This document shows, in pieces, positions 42,433 through 50,951 of a stretch of 64,000 nt of DNA; position 1 is the first letter of the stretch; each line of letters opens with the position of its first letter. Source of the stretch: Bhargavaea ullalensis. GTDB lineage: Bacteria > Bacillota > Bacilli > Bacillales_A > Planococcaceae. The notes under the pieces were generated by a model that worked only from the letters and a program-made list of their open reading frames with translations, was not told where the DNA came from and made no database searches. A program made the position numbers and the translations under genes. Location of the stretch: assembly GCF_040545425.1 (NCBI RefSeq), contig NZ_JBEPLW010000010.1; one strand, written 5' to 3'.

Positions 42433-43017
42433 ATGTTTGATCCAACCAAGATTGTGCCGTCCGATGTTGTCACGAAAGCCGCGAAAGACGCTCTGGAGCG
42501 GCGGGGGGTCAGCATCGAGGCGATTGCCAAGATTGTCTACGAAATGCAGGCGCCGTATAACGACGGTCTGGAAATCGCCCACTGTACAGAGTCCGTCGAG
42601 AGCGTCCTGAAAAAGCGGGAAGTCCAGCATGCGCTGCTCGTCGGCATCGAACTTGACGAACTTGCGGAAAAAGGGCTGATGTCCGAACCATTGCGACAGA
42701 TCGTCACTTCTGATGAAGGGCTGTTCGGCGTGGACGAGACGATTGCGCTCGGTGCCGTGTTCACATATGGCAGCATCGCCGTGACGACATTCGGACACCT
42801 CGATAAAAACAAAATCGGCGTCATCAATGACCTGGATACGAAAAAAGGCATCGGTGTTCACACGTTCCTCGACGATCTCGTCGCAAGTGTCGCCGCCTGT
42901 GCATCGTCCCGGATCGCCCACCGCACCCGTGACCTTGAAGAGCAGGGGGCAACATTCCGGAACCTTCCTCCCGAAGAGACCGCACCGGAAACGGACATTG
43001 ACGGCGCAGAGTTTTGA
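42433..43017 (+). CDS. Phosphatidylglycerophosphatase A family protein (YutG-like)
   Basis: The 194-residue sequence begins DVVTKAAKDALERRGV and contains GLFGVDETIALGAVFTYGSIAVTTFGHLDK and KIGVINDLD, matching the PgpA/YutG family of short soluble members that lack obvious membrane helices. The expected activity is dephosphorylation of phosphatidylglycerophosphate, unproven for this subtype. Of two in-frame ATGs, 42433 is 7 bases from AAAGGGG. Confidence 0.85.
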   Translation: MFDPTKIVPSDVVTKAAKDALERRGVSIEAIAKIVYEMQAPYNDGLEIAHCTESVESVLKKREVQHALLVGIELDELAEKGLMSEPLRQIVTSDEGLFGVDETIALGAVFTYGSIAVTTFGHLDKNKIGVINDLDTKKGIGVHTFLDDLVASVAACASSRIAHRTRDLEEQGATFRNLPPEETAPETDIDGAEF

Positions 43018-43052
43018 GCTGCCGGTCAAGGACTTCATGAATAACGAAAATC

Positions 43053-43087
43053 AGCCGCCGACACCTTCGGGCAATCGGGCGGCTTTT
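43053..43087 (+). terminator. Terminator after the PgpA-like gene
   Basis: GCCGCC pairs with GGGCGGC around a GC-rich loop and is followed by TTTTCTG. Confidence 0.65.
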
Positions 43088-43120
43088 CTGTGCACAGATA
43101 TCATAGTTTTATCAAAATTG

Positions 43121-43189
43121 AGGAGCGTTTTCAAAAAACATTGACAACTGAGCGATTGGTCATGGTAGAATAGGAGGAAGCGTTTACAA
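43121..43189 (+). promoter_or_regulatory. Promoter with two CcpA cre sites before the TRAP operon
   Basis: TTGACA (43141-43146) and TAGAAT (43166-43171) are 19 bases apart. On the minus strand TTGTAAACGCTTCCT (43189-43175) matches the cre consensus WTGNAANCGNWNNCW at every fixed position. A second site, TTGAAAACGCTCCT (43134-43121), has one mismatch. The downstream copy would block transcription when glucose is available. Confidence 0.85.
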
Positions 43190-43217
43190 AACAAAGAGAA
43201 AAGGGGAGGACCAACTG

Positions 43218-44222
43218 ATGAAGAAACGGTTCAGGTTTTTGGCCATTCTCAGCATCCTGGCACTCTTTGCGCTGGCGGCTTGCGGCAGTGACAGCGGCGG
43301 CAGTGCAGACGGGGATTCGGGCGGAGACAGCGGCAAAAAAGAAAGCGATATCAAATTCCTCAGTATCCTGACGGGCGGCACACAGGGAACTTACTATCCG
43401 CTCGGCGGATCATTCGCCGAGTTCATCACCGATGAAACAGGCATCAAGACGACTGCCGAAAGCTCCCAGGCATCCGCCGCCAATATGACGGCGCTTGCAG
43501 ACGGCACCGCCGAAATCGCATTTGTCCAGACTGACATCGCCTACTATGCAAACAAGGGCGAGCTCATGTTTGAAAAGGACGGTGCGATCGATTCTGTGTC
43601 CGCGATCGGTTCACTTTATCCGGAGACGATCCAGCTCGTGACGACGGAGAAATCCGGCATCAAAACGTTCGACGACCTGAAAGGCAAAAAAGTTTCGGTC
43701 GGTGCGCCGGGCTCCGGAACATATGCGAATGCGGAACAGCTTCTTGAAATCCACGGCCTTTCAATCAAAGACGACATCAAGGCACAGAACCTTGACTTCG
43801 GCGAGTCCCAGGAGAGCCTCCAGTCCGGCCAGATCGACGCAGCATTCATCACATCGGGCACGCCGACAGGCGCGGTTGAAGCCCTCAATGCGGTCGCCAA
43901 GGTTAACATCGTCCCTGTTGAAGACGACAAGGCAGACGAACTCATCGAAAAATATCCGTACTACGCAAAAGACACGATCGAAGCCGGCACTTACGGCCTT
44001 GAAGAAGATGTTCCGACCGTTTCCGTCGGTGCAATGCTCGTCATTCAGAATGACATTCCGGATGATGTCGTCTACGACATTACGAAAGCCATTTATGAAA
44101 ACGCGGACAAAATCACGCACGCCAAAGGTGCGCTCATCAGTGCAGAGAAAGGCCTCGACGGCATCGGGATTCCGGTCCACGCGGGCGCCCAGCGTTATTT
44201 TGACGAAGTGAACGGCAAGTGA
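43218..44222 (+). CDS. TAXI-family TRAP transporter solute-binding lipoprotein
   Basis: A lipoprotein signal ending ALAAC (Cys22) is followed by a Gly/Ser/Asp linker and the TAXI domain: SILTGGTQGTYYPLGG, AFVQTDIAYYA and VSVGAPGSGTYANAEQLL. It is the extracytoplasmic receptor of a sodium-driven TRAP importer, probably for an organic acid or amino acid such as glutamate. It is first in the operon with a DUF1850 gene and the fused permease. Confidence 0.93.
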   Translation: MKKRFRFLAILSILALFALAACGSDSGGSADGDSGGDSGKKESDIKFLSILTGGTQGTYYPLGGSFAEFITDETGIKTTAESSQASAANMTALADGTAEIAFVQTDIAYYANKGELMFEKDGAIDSVSAIGSLYPETIQLVTTEKSGIKTFDDLKGKKVSVGAPGSGTYANAEQLLEIHGLSIKDDIKAQNLDFGESQESLQSGQIDAAFITSGTPTGAVEALNAVAKVNIVPVEDDKADELIEKYPYYAKDTIEAGTYGLEEDVPTVSVGAMLVIQNDIPDDVVYDITKAIYENADKITHAKGALISAEKGLDGIGIPVHAGAQRYFDEVNGK

Positions 44223-44310
44223 TGTCCATGCCGAAAACAGGAAGTGGAGCGATGAAGCCGTGCTTCGTCGCTTCATTTCTCTTTGTCCGAATCCGGCCGG
44301 AGTGAGCCCC

Positions 44311-44823
44311 ATGCGAAAACTTGCCGTCTCGGCCGCTGCGGCCGGCCTGGTCGCCTGCTTTTTGTTCCTCCCGGTAATCGATGCATTTACATTTACGGAA
44401 GTGCGGGCGGAAAAGCCTGCAGTCCATTACATACCGATCCGGGGGGATGAGGAGTTTGTCATCCGGTATACGCACTCCATCCATCTTTCTGATGTTCTGG
44501 AATCTTATACCGTGACGAAAGACCGGAAAATCCGGCTTGTCAAAATGGAATACGAAGATCTGGCGATCGGCCTGCCGGGCCATGCGGAAGCTGGGGAAAC
44601 GTTCACCGACCGGAACGGCAAATATACGCTTGAGTACGAGGACCGCGTGCTTGACGCTTTTGTCCTGTACGTGGCCGATATCGATACGGATCTGGAGTTC
44701 CGCCATGCCGGACGCCGATATGACCTGAAACAAAAGCTGGAACGGGGCAAGTCCTACCGATTCGAAGCGGAGAAGCTTTCCCTGTTCGACTTGATGAAAG
44801 GAATGAATATGAATGGCCGATAA
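44311..44823 (+). CDS. DUF1850 protein of the TAXI-TRAP operon
   Basis: An N-terminal hydrophobic stretch (LAVSAAAAGLVACFLFLPVI) is followed by a compact domain with FVIRYTHSIHLSDVLESY and EYEDLAIGLPGHAEAGE, matching DUF1850, which regularly occurs between TAXI receptors and fused TRAP permeases. It may be a small accessory subunit at the membrane. ATG 44311, 8 bases after GGAG, is preferred; GTG 44260 would add 17 residues. The permease start overlaps its last 11 bases. Confidence 0.8.
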   Translation: MRKLAVSAAAAGLVACFLFLPVIDAFTFTEVRAEKPAVHYIPIRGDEEFVIRYTHSIHLSDVLESYTVTKDRKIRLVKMEYEDLAIGLPGHAEAGETFTDRNGKYTLEYEDRVLDAFVLYVADIDTDLEFRHAGRRYDLKQKLERGKSYRFEAEKLSLFDLMKGMNMNGR

Positions 44824-46828
44824 CAAAGAGCCGCTCAAGGACCCGGCGGAAGGGCAGTTGTCCGAGGAAGAGCAACAGGAACTGCTGAAGAAGTACGACC
44901 CGGAAGCCAATACGAGGGATCTCGGCGGCATCTTGAAACAAGTGGTGTTTTTCGGGTTGCTCGCTTTCTCGCTGTTCCAGCTGTATACGGCCATTTTCGG
45001 CCAGTATACCGCCTATATCCAGCGATCGATCCACCTCGGTTTTGCGCTTTCACTGATCTTTCTCCTGTTCCCGTTCCGGAGGAAGACGGCGAGGAAGGGG
45101 AGGGTCCCGTTCTACGATGTGATCCTGGCGCTTCTGTCGGTCGGCGTCGGTCTTTATTGGCCGCTGAATTACGCAGACCTCGTGCTCCGTGTGGGCCGGA
45201 TGACGGACTTGGATACAATTGTGGCGATCATCGCCGTGCTGCTGACGCTCGAGGCGGCCAGGCGGGCTGTCGGACTGCCGATCACGATCATTTCGGTGGC
45301 GTTCCTCGTCTACGCCTTCTTCGGTCCTTACTTCCCCGGATTCCTTGCACACCGGGGGCAGGATCTGACGGCGCTCAGCCAGCTCATGTTCTATACGACG
45401 GACGGGATCCTCGGAACGCCGATCAGCGTTTCGGCCACATTTATCTTCGTGTTCCTCCTGTTCGGGTCTTTCCTCGTGAAGACCGGCGTCGGCCAGTACT
45501 TCAATGATCTGGCCGTCGCGGTCGCCGGCAAGCTGACCGGGGGGCCGGCGAAAGTCGCCATCTTCTCCAGTGCGCTCCAGGGAACGATTTCGGGAAGCTC
45601 CGTGGCGAACGTCGTCACGTCCGGTTCCTACACGATCCCGATGATGAAAAAGCTCGGTTACCGGAAGGAATTTGCGGGCGCCGTGGAAGCGTCTGCATCC
45701 ACGGGCGGACAGCTCATGCCGCCGATCATGGGTGCCGCCGCGTTCCTGATGGTCGAATTCATCGGCGGCATCACCTACTGGGAGATCGCCAAGGCGGCGG
45801 CCATCCCGGCACTGCTTTATTTCGCAGGGATCTGGATCATGACCCACTTCGAAGCGAAGCGGATCGGGCTTTCCGGACTGACGGAAGACCAGATGCCGAA
45901 CCGCCGCGAAGTGTTCAAGAAGATCTATCTCCTGCTCCCGATTCTCGGCATCATCATTTTCCTGCTCATCGGCATCCCGACGATGCAGGCGGCGCTCTGG
46001 GGGATCGTGCTGACGGTGGTCGTCAGTGCGTTTGACAAAAACACCCGGCTCGGATTCATGGACATGATCCATGCACTCGTGGACGGTGCCCGCACGGCGC
46101 TCGCCGTCGCGGCAGCCACCGCCTGTGCCGGGATCATCGTCGGCGTCGTCGTCAAGACGGGCCTCGGCCTGAGCCTGGCGAACGGACTCATCTCTGCTTC
46201 CGGCGGACACCTGATCCTGACGCTCTTCTTCACGATGCTGGCCGCCATCATCCTCGGCATGGGCTCGCCGACGACAGCCAACTACGTCATCACATCGACG
46301 ATCGCCGCACCCGCGGTCATCGCGCTGCTCATGCTGGATGAGCCGGCGGGCGTGGCCGTACCGGTCGTCGTGGCGCTGTCTGCGCACCTGTTCGTCTTCT
46401 ATTTCGGCATCATTGCGGACATCACGCCTCCGGTTGCACTTGCAGCGTTCGCGGCTTCCGGCATTTCGGGCGGAGATCCGATCAAGACGGGCGTCAATGC
46501 GGCGAAGCTCGCCATCGCGGCGTTCATCATCCCGTATATGTTCGTTTATAATCCGGCGATGCTCATGATGGATGCCAGCATTCTGGAGATCGTCTGGGTC
46601 ACGGCCACTGCGCTTGCGGGCATGATTGCGATCGGCGCCGGATTCGTCGGCTACTGGTACCGGAAGCTGAACTGGATGGAGCGGATTGGTGCACTGGCGG
46701 CCGGGATCATGCTCATCTTCCCTGAGAACATGACCGACATTTTCGGAATTGCGCTGTTCGTCATTTTGATCGCCATCCAGATCATGACGAAAAACCGTGG
46801 AAGCAAAGGCAAGGTCGCTGCGGCCTGA
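44813..46828 (+). CDS. TRAP transporter fused permease (DctQM type)
   Basis: The 671-residue protein joins a four-helix DctQ part (about 45-190) to a large DctM part with GSSVANVVTSGSYTIPMMKKLGY, ASASTGGQLMPPIMGAAAFLM and GMGSPTTANYVITSTIAAP. It is the ion-coupled membrane component of the importer and the last gene of the operon. Confidence 0.94.
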   Translation: MADNKEPLKDPAEGQLSEEEQQELLKKYDPEANTRDLGGILKQVVFFGLLAFSLFQLYTAIFGQYTAYIQRSIHLGFALSLIFLLFPFRRKTARKGRVPFYDVILALLSVGVGLYWPLNYADLVLRVGRMTDLDTIVAIIAVLLTLEAARRAVGLPITIISVAFLVYAFFGPYFPGFLAHRGQDLTALSQLMFYTTDGILGTPISVSATFIFVFLLFGSFLVKTGVGQYFNDLAVAVAGKLTGGPAKVAIFSSALQGTISGSSVANVVTSGSYTIPMMKKLGYRKEFAGAVEASASTGGQLMPPIMGAAAFLMVEFIGGITYWEIAKAAAIPALLYFAGIWIMTHFEAKRIGLSGLTEDQMPNRREVFKKIYLLLPILGIIIFLLIGIPTMQAALWGIVLTVVVSAFDKNTRLGFMDMIHALVDGARTALAVAAATACAGIIVGVVVKTGLGLSLANGLISASGGHLILTLFFTMLAAIILGMGSPTTANYVITSTIAAPAVIALLMLDEPAGVAVPVVVALSAHLFVFYFGIIADITPPVALAAFAASGISGGDPIKTGVNAAKLAIAAFIIPYMFVYNPAMLMMDASILEIVWVTATALAGMIAIGAGFVGYWYRKLNWMERIGALAAGIMLIFPENMTDIFGIALFVILIAIQIMTKNRGSKGKVAAA

Positions 46829-46834
46829 ATGAAG

Positions 46835-46874
46835 AAAAACCCCCGCAGGAGTTGAGGCTCCGGCGGGGATTTTC
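46835..46874 (+). terminator. Terminator of the TRAP operon
   Basis: AAAACCCCCGC pairs with GCGGGGATTTT around a GAGTTGAGGCTC inner stem. It also faces the convergent STAS gene. Confidence 0.85.
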
Positions 46875-47363
46875 TTATCGTTGGTTCTGATCATTCACAC
46901 TGATAAGCGCCAGGCCTTTGATCTTCATCAAATGCTCGAGCGCCGTCTTGAATGTGGCAAAGGCCTTCAGGTGCTGGATGATCGGCAACCCGGAGTTGAC
47001 CAGTTCCCTGGCAAACTGCGGGGAGATGCCGACGACGATCACCCGGATGCCCATCAATCCGAGGGAAGCCGTCAAATTTTCAATGAATGAGCCGAGCACG
47101 GTCAGGTCATCCACCATGTTCAGGGAGAGGGCGGTGAAATCCACAATGGCGGAATCGGTCCGCGACTGCGCCGCGTGATTCAAGATCTTGGTGACGGCCC
47201 GGTCGAGCCGGTCCGGCGAGAGTTCTCCGGCAAACGGAATCAGGATCGTGTTCGGGAGAATGGAAGGGATGATTGGAATATGGGCTTCCTCGATCTGCTT
47301 TTCCAGGCTGCTCACTTGATCATTGAGCCGGGCGATGGTGGTTTTCAAATGTTTTTCGTCCAT
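46875..47363 (-). CDS. Stand-alone STAS-domain protein, RsbR C-terminal-like
   Basis: A short coiled coil (DEKHLKTTIARLNDQVSSLEKQIEEA) precedes a STAS domain (about 35-155) with ILIPFAGELSPDRLDRA and SAIVDFTALSLNMVDDLTVLGS. RsbR paralogues have an extra N-terminal sensor module that is missing here, so it may act in a stressosome or as a regulator of another kind. The phosphosite threonines of RsbR are not clearly conserved. ATG 47363 follows GAGGA. Confidence 0.8.
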   Translation of the reverse strand: MDEKHLKTTIARLNDQVSSLEKQIEEAHIPIIPSILPNTILIPFAGELSPDRLDRAVTKILNHAAQSRTDSAIVDFTALSLNMVDDLTVLGSFIENLTASLGLMGIRVIVVGISPQFARELVNSGLPIIQHLKAFATFKTALEHLMKIKGLALISVNDQNQR

Positions 47364-47523
47364 GATGTCCTCACAATCCAAATTAGTTTGATTTCTATTA
47401 TACAAGTTCTTTTATGCGGGGAATATTAAAATAGACTTTTAGGCGGAATCAGTATGAAAATTGTTGTGAAAACAGAGAATCGCGGCCGCGAAAGAAAAAA
47501 ATAAAACTTTTTTAGAAAAGCTG

Positions 47524-47552
47524 TTGACTTAAACGGGGAAGCCGTTTATTAT
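47524..47552 (+). promoter_or_regulatory. tRNA-Val promoter
   Basis: TTGACT (47524-47529) and TATTAT (47547-47552) are 17 bases apart, about 58 bases before the tRNA. Confidence 0.85.
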
Positions 47553-47610
47553 AGGTAATGTGCTTGAGAGAGTTACCGAGTGACTCACCGCCGCACAACA
47601 TCCCAGATAT

Positions 47611-47683
47611 GATTCCGTAGCTCAGCTGGGAGAGCGCTACCTTGACAGGGTAGAGGTCGCTGGTTCGAGCCCAGTCGGAATCA
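47611..47683 (+). tRNA. tRNA-Val (GAC)
   Basis: The cloverleaf is clear: acceptor GATTCCG/CGGAATC, D-arm GCTCAGCTGGGAGAGC, anticodon stem CTACC/GGTAG with loop TTGACAG (anticodon GAC), T-arm GCTGG TTCGAGC CCAGT-type, discriminator A. CCA is not encoded; TCA follows. It stands alone with its own promoter and terminator. Confidence 0.96.
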
Positions 47684-47707
47684 TCACTAAAACCTTACAT
47701 AGGGTTT

Positions 47708-47744
47708 AAAAGACATCTTGCGCTTGCGTAAGATGTCTTTTTTT
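47708..47744 (+). terminator. Terminator after tRNA-Val
   Basis: AAAAGACATCTT and AAGATGTCTTTT pair around GCGCTTGCGT, followed by a T tract. Confidence 0.93.
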
Positions 47745-47758
47745 GCACTAGATGCAGA

Positions 47759-47953
47759 TTCGCACTTAGAGCGCCGGTTTCGCACTTAGAGCGCCAGTTT
47801 CGCACTTAGAGCGCCAGTTTCGCACTTAGAGAGCCAGTTTCGCACTTAGAGCGCCGGATTCGCACTTAGAGCGTCAGTTTCGCACTTAGAGCGCCGTGTT
47901 CGCACTTGGAGCGTCAGATTCGCACTTAGAGTGTCAAGATTCGCACTCAATAA
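47759..47953 (-). repeat. Family C 20-bp tandem array (locus 2, inverted)
   Basis: Ten units, read on the plus strand as TTCGCACTTAGAG plus 7 variable bases, begin at 47759 and step by 20 bases to 47919; the last two (47919 and 47940) are 21-base-spaced and decayed. This is the same core as at 21324-21623 on the opposite strand. It directly follows the tRNA-Val terminator. Confidence 0.94.
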
Positions 47954-47977
47954 CTTTATTTAAGAATGGAAACATAA

Positions 47978-48023
47978 TAAGGACCGCATCCACTCCGGTT
48001 TTCCGTGAGGGTGCGGTCCTTAT
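47978..48023 (-). terminator. Hairpin downstream of the 47-aa ORF
   Basis: ATAAGGACCGCA and TGCGGTCCTTAT form a 12-bp stem with a GC-rich 22-base loop; the minus-strand side runs into ATTATGTTT. Termination strength is moderate. Confidence 0.6.
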
Positions 48024-48073
48024 GTATTGCCAAATCGCGTTTCGGCAGACAGCGATTGTCGCTTGTTCAATCG

Positions 48074-48217
48074 TTATTGCTCCTGCGGGACGTTTTCTTG
48101 TTCCTCGGTGAAGTACAGGAAGTTTTCCTGCTCCAGTTCAGCGAGCCGTTCTTTGTTGATCCCGAGTTCCAGGTTACCTGTAAACATTTCATCCCACCAG
48201 TTTTCTTGTTTCATCAT
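48074..48217 (-). CDS. 47-residue acidic protein, unknown
   Basis: A strong ribosome site AAGGAGG precedes two consecutive ATGs (48217, 48214). The product begins MMKQENWWDEMFTGNL, is rich in Glu and Gln and ends VPQEQ. There is no membrane segment. A hairpin lies beyond the stop. I do not recognise a family. The ribosome site, start and terminator arrangement support a real gene. Confidence 0.6.
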   Translation of the reverse strand: MMKQENWWDEMFTGNLELGINKERLAELEQENFLYFTEEQENVPQEQ

Positions 48218-48349
48218 GACATTTCCTCCTTGATCTCATTCGTTGTTTGACTTCTCTATACCCTTCGGTGTTACAATCCGAAACAGAGTTAGATGCAAAA
48301 CAAGCCAGAAGACCTATATTTCTATTTGTATTAAGGGAGGAGCCGTTTG

Positions 48350-49285
48350 ATGAACAAGACGACAATCGCTGTGATTGGTGCCGGTATCGTGGGGGAACGC
48401 ATTCTCCGCACGCTTTCCGGACATGCTGAGGCCGAGGCCATTGTGATTTATGATGCGGATGCCAAAAGATCTGAAGAGATGAGCCGGGCGTTTTCCGTGC
48501 CGGTTGCCGGTTCGCTCGAAGAAGTTTTTGAAATGAAGCCGGACTGGGTGTATATCGGCACGCCTCCGCGTTATCATGCGCCCATTGCAGAAGCGGCCTT
48601 TGATGCCGGGCTGGATGTTCTTTGCGAAAAGCCACTGGCCCATGATGCGGACACGGCAGCCCGGATGGCATCTGCCGCTGAACAAAGCGGCCGCTTGACC
48701 GCGATGCATTTTCCGCTTCTCTACAACCCGTCTGTCCGTGCTTTGCTGTCCGAAGCGGATTCGGGAAAGATCGGACCGCTTCTTCGGATCGAACTTCAGG
48801 CTCATTTTCCTCAATGGCCGCGAGTTTGGCAGCAGAACCCATGGATCGGCACCCGAGATCAGGGCGGGTTCATACGGGAAGTCTTCCCGCATTTCATTCA
48901 GATTATGAGCCGGCTCTCCGGCGCAATCGAAATTTCATCTAAAAGGACGGATTATCCGGCTGACCCCGCGCTCTGTGAAACAGGCGTCATCGCAGCAGGA
49001 ACAACTGAAACCGGCGTTCCGGTCCTCTTCAACGGACTGGCCGGCGGAGCATCGGAAGAGCGCATCGAGTTCACGGTATACGGGACCGTAGGGGCGCTCC
49101 GCCTCGTCAACTGGTCGGATTTATACCGTGCGGAGGCGGGCGGGACGTTCGAACGGATTGACGAGTCGCCTTCTGTTCCCGGTTTGTTCGATGAGCTGAT
49201 CCGCAAAAAGCGCGGGGAAGACGCCGTCATCGTGCCGTTCAGCGAAGGGGCCGTCATCCAGCGCACCGTGGATGGACTACTGTAA
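48350..49285 (+). CDS. Gfo/Idh/MocA family NAD(P)-dependent oxidoreductase
   Basis: The N-terminal Rossmann motif GAGIVG (10-15), the family EKP (93-95 in LCEKPLAHD) and a C-terminal alpha/beta domain are present; 311 residues. Substrate, perhaps a sugar or inositol derivative, cannot be told from the sequence. Start ATG 48350 is 7 bases from AGGGAGGAG. It appears monocistronic, with a terminator at 49311. Confidence 0.88.
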   Translation: MNKTTIAVIGAGIVGERILRTLSGHAEAEAIVIYDADAKRSEEMSRAFSVPVAGSLEEVFEMKPDWVYIGTPPRYHAPIAEAAFDAGLDVLCEKPLAHDADTAARMASAAEQSGRLTAMHFPLLYNPSVRALLSEADSGKIGPLLRIELQAHFPQWPRVWQQNPWIGTRDQGGFIREVFPHFIQIMSRLSGAIEISSKRTDYPADPALCETGVIAAGTTETGVPVLFNGLAGGASEERIEFTVYGTVGALRLVNWSDLYRAEAGGTFERIDESPSVPGLFDELIRKKRGEDAVIVPFSEGAVIQRTVDGLL

Positions 49286-49310
49286 TTTCCAATATCACGA
49301 AAGAATGCTT

Positions 49311-49335
49311 CCGCTTTCGGCGGGAGCTTTTTTCA
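49311..49335 (+). terminator. Terminator after the oxidoreductase gene
   Basis: ATGCTTCCGC and GGCGGGAGC form an imperfect stem around TTTC, followed by TTTTTT. Confidence 0.75.
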
Positions 49336-49433
49336 GTTGGCTGCAAAGGTTCACGTTGTTGCCATAAAGGATATCGCCGGTGTTTGGCGAACAGGGAATG
49401 GAATAGGGGAGAGTCATCAAAGGAGTGGTCCAG

Positions 49434-50822
49434 ATGAAGTTCACAGAGGAAACGGCGGGCCGGATCGTCGCCATGCAGAAGCACTGTTACCAAACCGGCA
49501 AAACGAAGCCGGCGGAATTCCGAAAAGAGAGACTGACCGCGCTTTACGAGGCGATCCGGGAACGCGAGCAAGAAATACTGGCAGCGTTGCGGGCCGACTT
49601 GGGGAAAAGCGGTTTTGAAGCATACACGACAGAAGTCGGGTTCGTGTTGTCGAGCATCCGGGAGACCGTTTCCAAGCTGGACGGATGGATGGAACCTGAA
49701 GCGAGGAAGACACCCGTGTTTCTCCAGCCGGGTAAAAGTTTCGTCGTCCGGGAGCCATGGGGTACTGCGCTCATCATCGGCCCGTTCAATTATCCGTTCC
49801 AGCTGGTGATCGAACCGCTGGCCGCCGCCATCGCGGGAGGCAATACGGCGGTGCTCAAGCCTTCGGAATCAACACCGCACACCGCTGCCGTCATCCGGGA
49901 GCTCGTCCGGAACACATTCGAGGCGGCGCACGTCACGGTTGTGGAAGGCGGCAAAGAAGAAACATCCGCGCTGCTGTCGGCACCGTTTGACTTCATGTTC
50001 TTCACGGGCAGCGCGAAAGTGGGGCGGATCGTCATGAGGGCGGCCGCGGACCACCTCGTTCCGGTCATCCTCGAACTCGGCGGGAAAAGTCCGGCGATCG
50101 TCGACCAGACGGCGGATCTGAGGCTTGCGGCAGAGCGCATCGCGTGGGGCAAGTTCACGAACACCGGGCAGACGTGCGTCGCGCCGGACTATGTGCTTGT
50201 ACATCATTCGGTGAAGCGCCGGTTCCTGGATGAACTTGCCGGTGCCATCCGGCGGTTCTACGGTGAAGATGCGAGAAAAAGTCCGGATTACGGGCGGATC
50301 GTGGATGACCGCCAGTTTGACCGGCTGCGCAGGATGCTGGATGACGCCCGGAGCCGGATCATACTCGGCGGGGGAATGAACCGCGACGAGCTGTTCATCG
50401 AGCCGACCGTCCTCGACAGCCCGCCTGCGGACAGCCCCGTCATGGAGGAAGAAATCTTCGGACCGGTTTTGCCGGTGTACGGTTATTCAAGTCTGATCGC
50501 GGCCGTCCGTGAAATCCGGAAACAACCGAAGCCCCTTGCGGCGTATCTGTTCTCGGAAAATGAACAGGCGGCCGAATTCTTCCTGTCGGAGCTGCCGTTT
50601 GGCGGCGGTTGCATCAATGACACGATGTCCCATGTCGGGAACATCCATCTTCCGTTCGGCGGAGCGGGGCCGTCAGGCATCGGCAGCTATCACGGCCGGG
50701 AAGGGTTCGAGGCGTTCACTCATGCGAAAGCGGTCCTGAAACGGGGCACAACATTCCCGGTGAAGCTTGCCTTCCCGCCATACGGCAACCGGCTGCGGCT
50801 GGTCCGGCGGTTCATGAAGTGA
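49434..50822 (+). CDS. Aldehyde dehydrogenase, class-3/YwdH-like
   Basis: Catalytic Cys248 (NTGQTCVAPD) and Glu214 (LELGGKSP) are intact, with GPFNYPFQLVIEPLAAAIAGGN and FTGSAKVG in the NAD-binding part. At 462 residues and with a KRGTTFPVKLAFPPYG-type C-terminus it belongs to the short class-3 ALDH group that oxidises fatty or aromatic aldehydes. ATG 49434 is 8 bases after AAAGGAG. Confidence 0.93.
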   Translation: MKFTEETAGRIVAMQKHCYQTGKTKPAEFRKERLTALYEAIREREQEILAALRADLGKSGFEAYTTEVGFVLSSIRETVSKLDGWMEPEARKTPVFLQPGKSFVVREPWGTALIIGPFNYPFQLVIEPLAAAIAGGNTAVLKPSESTPHTAAVIRELVRNTFEAAHVTVVEGGKEETSALLSAPFDFMFFTGSAKVGRIVMRAAADHLVPVILELGGKSPAIVDQTADLRLAAERIAWGKFTNTGQTCVAPDYVLVHHSVKRRFLDELAGAIRRFYGEDARKSPDYGRIVDDRQFDRLRRMLDDARSRIILGGGMNRDELFIEPTVLDSPPADSPVMEEEIFGPVLPVYGYSSLIAAVREIRKQPKPLAAYLFSENEQAAEFFLSELPFGGGCINDTMSHVGNIHLPFGGAGPSGIGSYHGREGFEAFTHAKAVLKRGTTFPVKLAFPPYGNRLRLVRRFMK

Positions 50823-50951
50823 CGGCAGCCGCGGAGCGGACGGGAAATTCCCGAGGCGCCTCCCGGAAACCGGTGCACTTCGTGACGCCCGCCCGGCAAA
50901 GGCGTATAATGAAAGATGGATTTTTTAACGATCTGGGAGGACAACCACTCT

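Noticed and set aside
45050..46894. 614-residue open frame antisense to the TRAP permease
   Set aside because: Arg/Asp/Glu-rich composition without any domain, typical of the reverse strand of GC-rich membrane-protein genes.
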